Shown piece by piece: positions 58,801 through 64,000 of a stretch of 64,000 nucleotides of DNA. This DNA comes from Apostichopus japonicus (Eukaryota > Echinodermata > Holothuroidea > Aspidochirotida > Stichopodidae), in NCBI RefSeq assembly GCF_037975245.1, contig NC_092563.1, forward strand, positions 4,578,501-4,642,500, in the 5' to 3' direction. The notes under the pieces were generated by a model. The model had not been told where the DNA came from and ran no database searches. It saw only the letters and a program-made list of their open reading frames with translations. Both the position numbers and the translations under genes were made by a program. Each line of letters opens with the position of its first letter. Within the stretch, counting starts at the first letter, position 1.

Positions 58801-60679
58801 GGGGGGGGGCCAATGGAGTATATCCCGGGGTCAATTGAGGGATTCGAGAAAATACGGGATAAATAATTAATTATTCTCATTTTTCATAATATAATTAAAG
58901 AAAAGCGAAGACATAATAAAGGGGGCCCGGTGAACCAGACATTCAAAGTCATCTTGTCTCTGAGAAATCTCGTAAGTTCAGTGAGAATGACCTTATTAAA
59001 CTCATTGACCATTACTTTAAATGCTCTATGCCTAGATAGCCTATATGTTAATATATGTTACTATTTCTCGTCACACACATAGAAGAAACATCGTCAAGAA
59101 TCTCTCGTCTCAGATTGAAGAAATCCATAAGCTATGTGAAAGTGAAACTCTGACAAAAACCTTGTAAGTCGAGAATTTTTGTTGCAATTTATGAAAATTA
59201 TTTGGGGAATCGGCTGATGATAAGTCATCTCTCATTGCAATCCCGGTTACCCTCCAAGGAGATTAAATAGTTTTTCTGGAAATATTCAAGCCATTTTCTG
59301 TTGTTGAAAATTACATATTATATATATATATATGTATATCAATATGTATATTATATAAATACATATACCGTATATTATATTTATATATATCATATTATAT
59401 ATTATATATATATATATACAATAATTTTGATTGTTTTAACAATGTTCAATTAATGTTAATTAATAATGTTCGTCGGTGTCCACCCGGATGAGACTTACAT
59501 TAGGCTAATGTTCAGTGAATGCTATATCTATCATTTTCACATAGTAATATCCTAGCTTATACGCATTATATTTGCCTAATATTTAATGATTGTTATATTT
59601 ATCATATTTTGCTAGTATTATCCTGGTTGCCATGAATTTATTAATATTTCATTTTTTTGATTCTTCTAGTGTTCGACAGTGTCCTGGATATGCTGGCTTC
59701 CTGCCCAGATCGCCTCTCAAGTACGAACCAATGATAACGACGCGTAAACCTGACATCCTATCCACCATGTCTGCAGCGTACAGGTAGTTAAGGCTCACTT
59801 TATTGACAGTAGATAGTTTAGTCATGTGTCTAGTTCCTTACAATATCGAGTAGTGGACTAAGAGTTACACAAATCTGTTGACAGCATAGAAGTTCTATGG
59901 TTGACAGTCATACAAATAGCATATACATGTACGAACTCATGCATTCATGGGTTCATTCATAATGTCCAGTATTAGTTCATAAATGCCTATGCATTCGACA
60001 GTCATGGCCTACATGTAGGTCTGTACTGTCGACAGTGAGTATATACGTACTGTCGAATCCATATATTGTTACGTTCATGCATACTGTCTAACTTTAGTTC
60101 CTATATGCCTGCCTGCGTAGTCGACAGTCGTAGCCTAGATGTAGGCCTGTATACTGTCGACAGTCATATCATTAGCCATTACATATATACAGTCGAATCC
60201 ATGCATTGTTACATACTGTCGAACATTAGTAACTGTAGGCCTATGCTCTCGACAGTCGTAGCCTAGATGTAGTCCTGTACTGTGGACAGTCATGTCAACA
60301 CCATACGAACAGTCGAATCCATGAATTGATGAGTTCACGTATCATATTTCAAGTTCACGTGTAGGCATCTATTCCTACTGTCGATAGTTATAGGCCAGTT
60401 GAAGGCGTAGTATATAGACAGTCATACCGAATAGCCTATATACACGTACTGTCGAACCCACGCATTGTTGAGTTCATACATTTTGTATAGATAATTCAGA
60501 CCGATCTTCTCCATATGTTATTTTATTTGTTTTATAGACCGCTCCCTTCGAACGTGAAATCGAGATATTCTCATAAGGGACCACTCTCACGGACAGTTAC
60601 GTTGACTTACCCGTACAATCCGTATAATAAAGTGGAAAGCATGGCTTATTGCAGAAAAGACGTCGGGTCAAATTGGTGA
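55812..60679 (+). CDS. Unrecognised 315-aa protein, 7 exons; possible sperm/ciliary microtubule inner protein
   Basis: I do not firmly recognise this gene. The exon chain is 55812-56026, 56654-56927, 57618-57677, 58496-58557, 59083-59163, 59670-59783 and 60538-60679, total 948 bases, all phases compatible. Exons 3 and 4 are the least certain. The start MDSDQFQPSEATNYNLSY is followed by a basic/proline-rich N terminus (RRKGLVLPPIKFHQIP, GPHRRWEKL). Next comes an acidic Glu/Asp stretch near residues 110-130, a helical middle (REEAIIISSKLTE, RNIVKNLSSQIEEIHKL) and a C terminus with QCPGYAGFLPRSPLKYEP and LTYPYNPYNKVE. The Pro-Gly-Tyr-x-Gly-x-x-Pro motif and Tyr/Pro-rich tail recall axonemal microtubule inner proteins; SPATA48/SPMIP7 is one candidate, unverified. 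No signal peptide or membrane segment. Confidence 0.65.
57764..57828 (-). repeat. tRNA-derived SINE fragment or tRNA pseudogene
   Basis: On the minus strand it reads GTTAGCTCAGTGGTTAACACC (A-box-like), then AAGGTCCCGAGTTCGAGTC (B-box-like), the right order and spacing for a tRNA. The T-stem and D-stem do not pair properly, so it is probably a SINE head or dead tRNA. It lies in intron 3 of the 55.8-kb gene, in antisense. Confidence 0.6.
57950..58280. repeat. About 30-bp degenerate minisatellite
   Basis: The words TGCTATGACTGCCTGCTTTC and TTTACTGCTATGACTGCC recur roughly every 30 bases, with many substitutions, across about 10 units in intron 3 of the 55.8-kb gene. Confidence 0.8.
58620..58669. 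repeat. 25-bp direct duplication
   Basis: AGAATAGCGTGAATGAGAAT plus the next five bases occurs twice in immediate succession. A recent simple duplication within an intron. Confidence 0.9.
59318..59422. repeat. AT-rich microsatellite
   Basis: Interrupted TATATATA tracts across about 100 bases in intron 5 of the 55.8-kb gene. Confidence 0.85.
59930..60470. repeat. Degenerate tandem repeat rich in GTCGACAGT
   Basis: CTGTCGACAGT, TACTGTCGAATCCATGCATTG and GTCGTAGCCTAGATGTAGGC recur in the same order about every 110-130 bases, four to five times. Each unit thus carries a palindromic TGTCGACA. It lies in intron 6 of the 55.8-kb gene. Confidence 0.8.
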
Positions 60680-62137
60680 TTTATGATATTTCCTGAAAAT
60701 ATGATGCTTTATATAAAATTTGAAGATAATGAATTAATTAAAATAATTTATGCTATTATCGTGACTTGTTGTTTAGAATTATATGCAAGAGCTTATATAA
60801 TAAGACCTACCGTTGTGACGTGTATTCTCTTAATCTTGAATTAAATCAGCACACCACTCGCTGTGTTTTATATTATCACAACAGGTTCGTAGCCTGAATT
60901 GTGTTAGGGAAGCTAAAGGTTAATGTGCAACTCAGTGAATAACACGATTTCCATGAATATTGTAGCTCTTTCATTTTGCGGACACAAATTTTGTTCGGAA
61001 TATTGCAACACTGCATGAGATGTCGACCGTTTCTCTTTTATCAAGAAAATAGAAAGAAAAGAAGAGGGAAGAAATAATAAATTAATAAATTAAAAAATTA
61101 ATAATTAACGAAAATAATCTACGTCCGCTCTCCCATCGCCGCAAATGTAAGAAGACCAAAAGAAAACGCCTGCAGCTGTTAGATGAAAACCCCATCTCAA
61201 TGTCTTCTTCCTATCAATCTAGACACGACTATTTGAATGAACTGTTTTACAGAATTAAGTGGATCATAATGAGGCGATCTGTGACGGTATATATCATGGC
61301 AGATGTTCTTAAAATTTCAAAAGTTTTACTTTCATTTTAGGATATAATAGTGTAAAATGTGGCTTTCATCTTGAATTCCATCACACTTCGACTTGTTTAT
61401 AACAATACTATTCCCCCCCCCCCCTTCAATTGGTAACTAATTAATACATTATATAGAAAATAAAGACTTTATTCAGCTCAGTAAATGTTATGATGCCTTC
61501 ATAAAGATGCAGAAATATTCCCACAAAAATTGTTTTATCAATGAACGTCTGTCACCGAAGTACCCCTTTAATAAATCGAGTCAATTCCGACAGAAACTAA
61601 AGTTATCCACGTCGTGTAAAGTCATTAGTGAAGTAGGAGTTGAACAATTAGACAAATTCACACTTTGATAACGCCAACTAATAATTGAATCTGGTGGTAC
61701 TACATAATTATAGCTGCTTCTTAGAAATTCGCGTCTCCTCCCATGACGTAACGATACTCAGTTGATTTGGTTTGCCGGTCAAGTGAACTCCCCTCTGATT
61801 CTTAATGGATCAACCGGAATCGTACCATGAAGTTAGATGATTAATCAGATGTTACGCAAGACTATCTTGTCAAACCAACTCACGTGCAATACTCAATGCA
61901 TAAAGTAAATAGTTCTGTCTTGTATAGATGGTTGAGTTCGCCAATTGCAGCAGCTGTCACTTTTATGAATTGAATTTGAATTTATTGTCCACAATCGGAA
62001 ATTCGGCTTACACGGGTCGTAAACGAAAAAAGAAGAAAAAAAGGAACAGTATAAGTATAAGTATCAATAGACTGCGATACACATACAGTAATACAAACAA
62101 ATATAAAACAAGTCCTACAAATAAGAAAGTTATCTTC
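60680..62137. other. Intergenic DNA
   Basis: AT-rich DNA after the stop of the 55.8-kb gene, presumably starting with its 3' UTR. There is a C run near 61412-61424. No exon-like frame seen; the + frame at 61928-62152 is Lys/Asn-rich and unsupported. Confidence 0.4.
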
Positions 62138-62539
62138 TTACTTGTGAATTAAATATATTGATAGAATTAGGCACAAATGAGCATCTGTAGCGGCTCCTAA
62201 GTGTACGTGGTGGGCATAACGCAATCCAGAGCGGTTGTAATTGTAGCGCTCAAACAAAGGGTGTGTTGGGTCTTGCATGATTTGTTTCAATTTATTGCAC
62301 CCTTGGTTATGAATCACTCTATGGGGTGAATACCACGATGCAATGTGCTTTATCCCAACACTATGATTTTTCAAGTTTGAGGAAAGTTTATCTATGCTTG
62401 GGGTACTCAGTTTTAAGGCTTGGTAAGAGTTATAGGGTGACAAGAGTAAATTGAATGACACAAGCGTGTTAATATCTCTGAAACTTTGTTTTCTGTTTTC
62501 TTTAGTAGCGATAGTGTATGCAACAGCTGATTTGTCCAC
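62138..62539 (-). pseudogene. LINE-like reverse transcriptase C-terminal fragment
   Basis: The minus-strand frame of 133 codons contains LVSFNLLLSPYNSYQALK, then CNKLKQIMQDPTHPLFERY, NYNRSGLRYAHH and a short hydrophobic tail. This layout (conserved M-x-D-P-x-H-P-L followed by RSG-x-R) is typical of the end of the ORF2 protein in non-LTR retrotransposons, where the reverse transcriptase product terminates shortly after. The catalytic RT and endonuclease domains are absent, so this is a 5'-truncated dead copy. The clade is not assigned. Confidence 0.65.
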
Positions 62540-64000
62540 GAAATGGACAGATATACTCTAAAAGCAGCAACCAACATTTATCCTTAGCGACGGAGCCCTG
62601 AAATATAGGAGTTACATTGGTAGCTATATATGTTTACAAAAGGAAGTTATCACTAATATTATGAAGGAACAGAAACGATTTTGAAGATAATTTGCCCTGG
62701 TAAACGTCTCAGACTCCGTATACATGGGGTTCTGTCTATGCAAGTCAAGAGAAAAGATTGGTTAAGGCAAAAGGCCAGACAAAATCTCACAATATGGTCC
62801 TACCTAGATTGAACAATGTTTTAGAGTATAGGCTCAATATACAAAGTGTTAGGGTATGTAGGCCGGTATAGGATGCGAAAGACTTATTAAGGCCACAAGG
62901 GTTCCGGCGTACGAAATAAGTGCAAGATTTTGGGACTTTTTGGGTAGACTTAAGTCTTTGTTATGGGTCGCCAATTGAGAAACACTGCCCCTCCCCCCCC
63001 CCCCCCCTCGCCACACCTACTCGGGGAAACGACGATCAGTCTGGGATTTTTATTTTACTTTATAATTCAAGCTACTTATTAGCGCATGCAACCTTGTGTT
63101 TAGACCTTTACTTATAGACCTAACTTGACAGTCTGTATGCCTCAAAATGCACCATTTGACCTATAAAACTTTTCAGTTTTTGCTGATGGGCGACCCACTC
63201 CCCGTATTGGGAGTCGTATTCAACGGCCCCCCAATAGTCGCACCCCTCGTTCCAGTCGTGAAATATTTTTATCCGGATACTATATATATGGATGTTGTTG
63301 TCTATATACCATTGGATTATCCCTTTAAGGTACATATAGTCTTAACGCCATGTAATCACCAGTTCGTGCTGAGCTTGATGATATTAACATGTTTTCACAC
63401 CTTTTCTATTCTTGAAATAAATCGCGTTCATATATCCTGGCATGAGAAACGGTAAACCTTATTTAGGAGGGTCTTTACTACGTTTTAACTGCAAAAAACA
63501 AAATACAATTAAAAACGGTTGTGGTGATATTCTAGTTTCAAAGATTTTATAACGAAATGTCAAAGATTGCATATTCATATTGATATGCAATATGTAGATT
63601 ATTCATATGCTTGTCCACCGGGGACAATATTTCTACTCTTTACTTCCTTTACACTCTTCATAGCACTTTACTAACAGTATTGAATATCAAGTTTTTTCAG
63701 GAGTATATGGTTAGGGAACTGTTTGTTTTGTCAGTACGAGGGCATGGAATCGTGATACGGGAGGACAGTATACAATGGTATAAGCATTAGGAGAGTGTCC
63801 CCCCCCCCCCCATCAGTAAGAATCCAGTTGGGACAATTTTTATGTTCTCTACTTTCAGGACTACAATACGATTGCTTTGAAACGTGGCGTGAAATTAGAG
63901 TGGTATTATCGTTAGGAAATTGTCCCAACTGACAGTTTAACGTTTAAGGAATGTACATGCGTATTTGTGATATGTGTGTTCTCATATAGAGTCAGTATTA
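62540..64000. other. Intergenic DNA, nothing firm
   Basis: C runs at about 62991-63007 and 63801-63811. A + frame at 63147-63455 is hydrophobic and proline-rich but not recognised. The first few hundred bases may belong to the LINE remnant upstream of its surviving frame. Confidence 0.35.

Noticed and set aside
63147-63455. Plus-strand 102-codon hydrophobic frame near the right edge
   Set aside because: No recognisable family, no flanking splice sites that extend it, and composition typical of chance AT-rich frames.

Overview
The window is animal (metazoan) nuclear DNA. Genes are split into short exons by introns of a few hundred bases to about 2 kb. Repeats are dense: minisatellites, MITE-like elements, tRNA-derived SINE fragments and a Penelope-like retroelement. 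Five intact, recognisable genes can be rebuilt exon by exon with matching splice phases and give proteins close in length to human orthologues. High similarity to human proteins, a U12-type AT-AC intron, a Penelope-like element, and an ADAT1 / GABARAPL2 / TMEM231 gene order matching human 16q23.1 together suggest a marine invertebrate, probably a deuterostome such as an echinoderm or hemichordate. Nothing in the window fixes the species.

Layout. 1-9.9 kb: no convincing gene; a 74-bp minisatellite, a perfect 22-bp hairpin, an 801-bp hAT-type element with 8-bp target duplications, a MITE-like element with a telomere-like core, and a cluster of hairpin repeats. 9.9-18.6 kb (+): CLPTM1L, 14 coding exons, 533 aa. 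21.6-24.9 kb (-): PDCD5, 6 exons, 126 aa. 25.8-28.5 kb (+): EXOSC7, 5 exons, 289 aa, divergent from PDCD5 across about 0.8 kb. 30.4-37.7 kb (+): ADAT1, 9 exons, 549 aa. 38.4-38.8 kb (-): a damaged GABARAP/LC3 (Atg8-family) gene, probably the GABARAPL2 orthologue. 39.15-43.35 kb: a 4.2-kb foldback element with a perfect 10-bp target duplication. 43.9-46.7 kb: a 105-bp tandem array joined to a 5'-truncated Penelope-like element (RT plus GIY-YIG). 46.9-47.3 kb: a TTAA-flanked MITE. 47.6-52.9 kb (+): TMEM231, 7 exons, 310 aa, with an AT-AC (minor spliceosome) last intron. 54.9-55.3 kb: a pure CCTCT array. 55.8-60.7 kb (+): a 7-exon gene of 315 aa that I do not firmly recognise. 62.1-62.5 kb (-): a LINE-like reverse transcriptase C-terminal fragment.

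The genes are housekeeping or ciliary and do not form one pathway: CLPTM1L (ER membrane), PDCD5 (small cytosolic/nuclear helical protein), EXOSC7 (RNA exosome ring), ADAT1 (tRNA A37 deaminase), an Atg8-type autophagy modifier (apparently decayed here) and TMEM231 (ciliary transition zone). The main biological points are the conserved ADAT1(+)/GABARAPL2(-)/TMEM231(+) block, the pile-up of mobile elements in the space upstream of the damaged Atg8 gene, the AT-AC intron of TMEM231, and the well-bounded foldback element. All splice sites and homologies were read by eye; no search was run.
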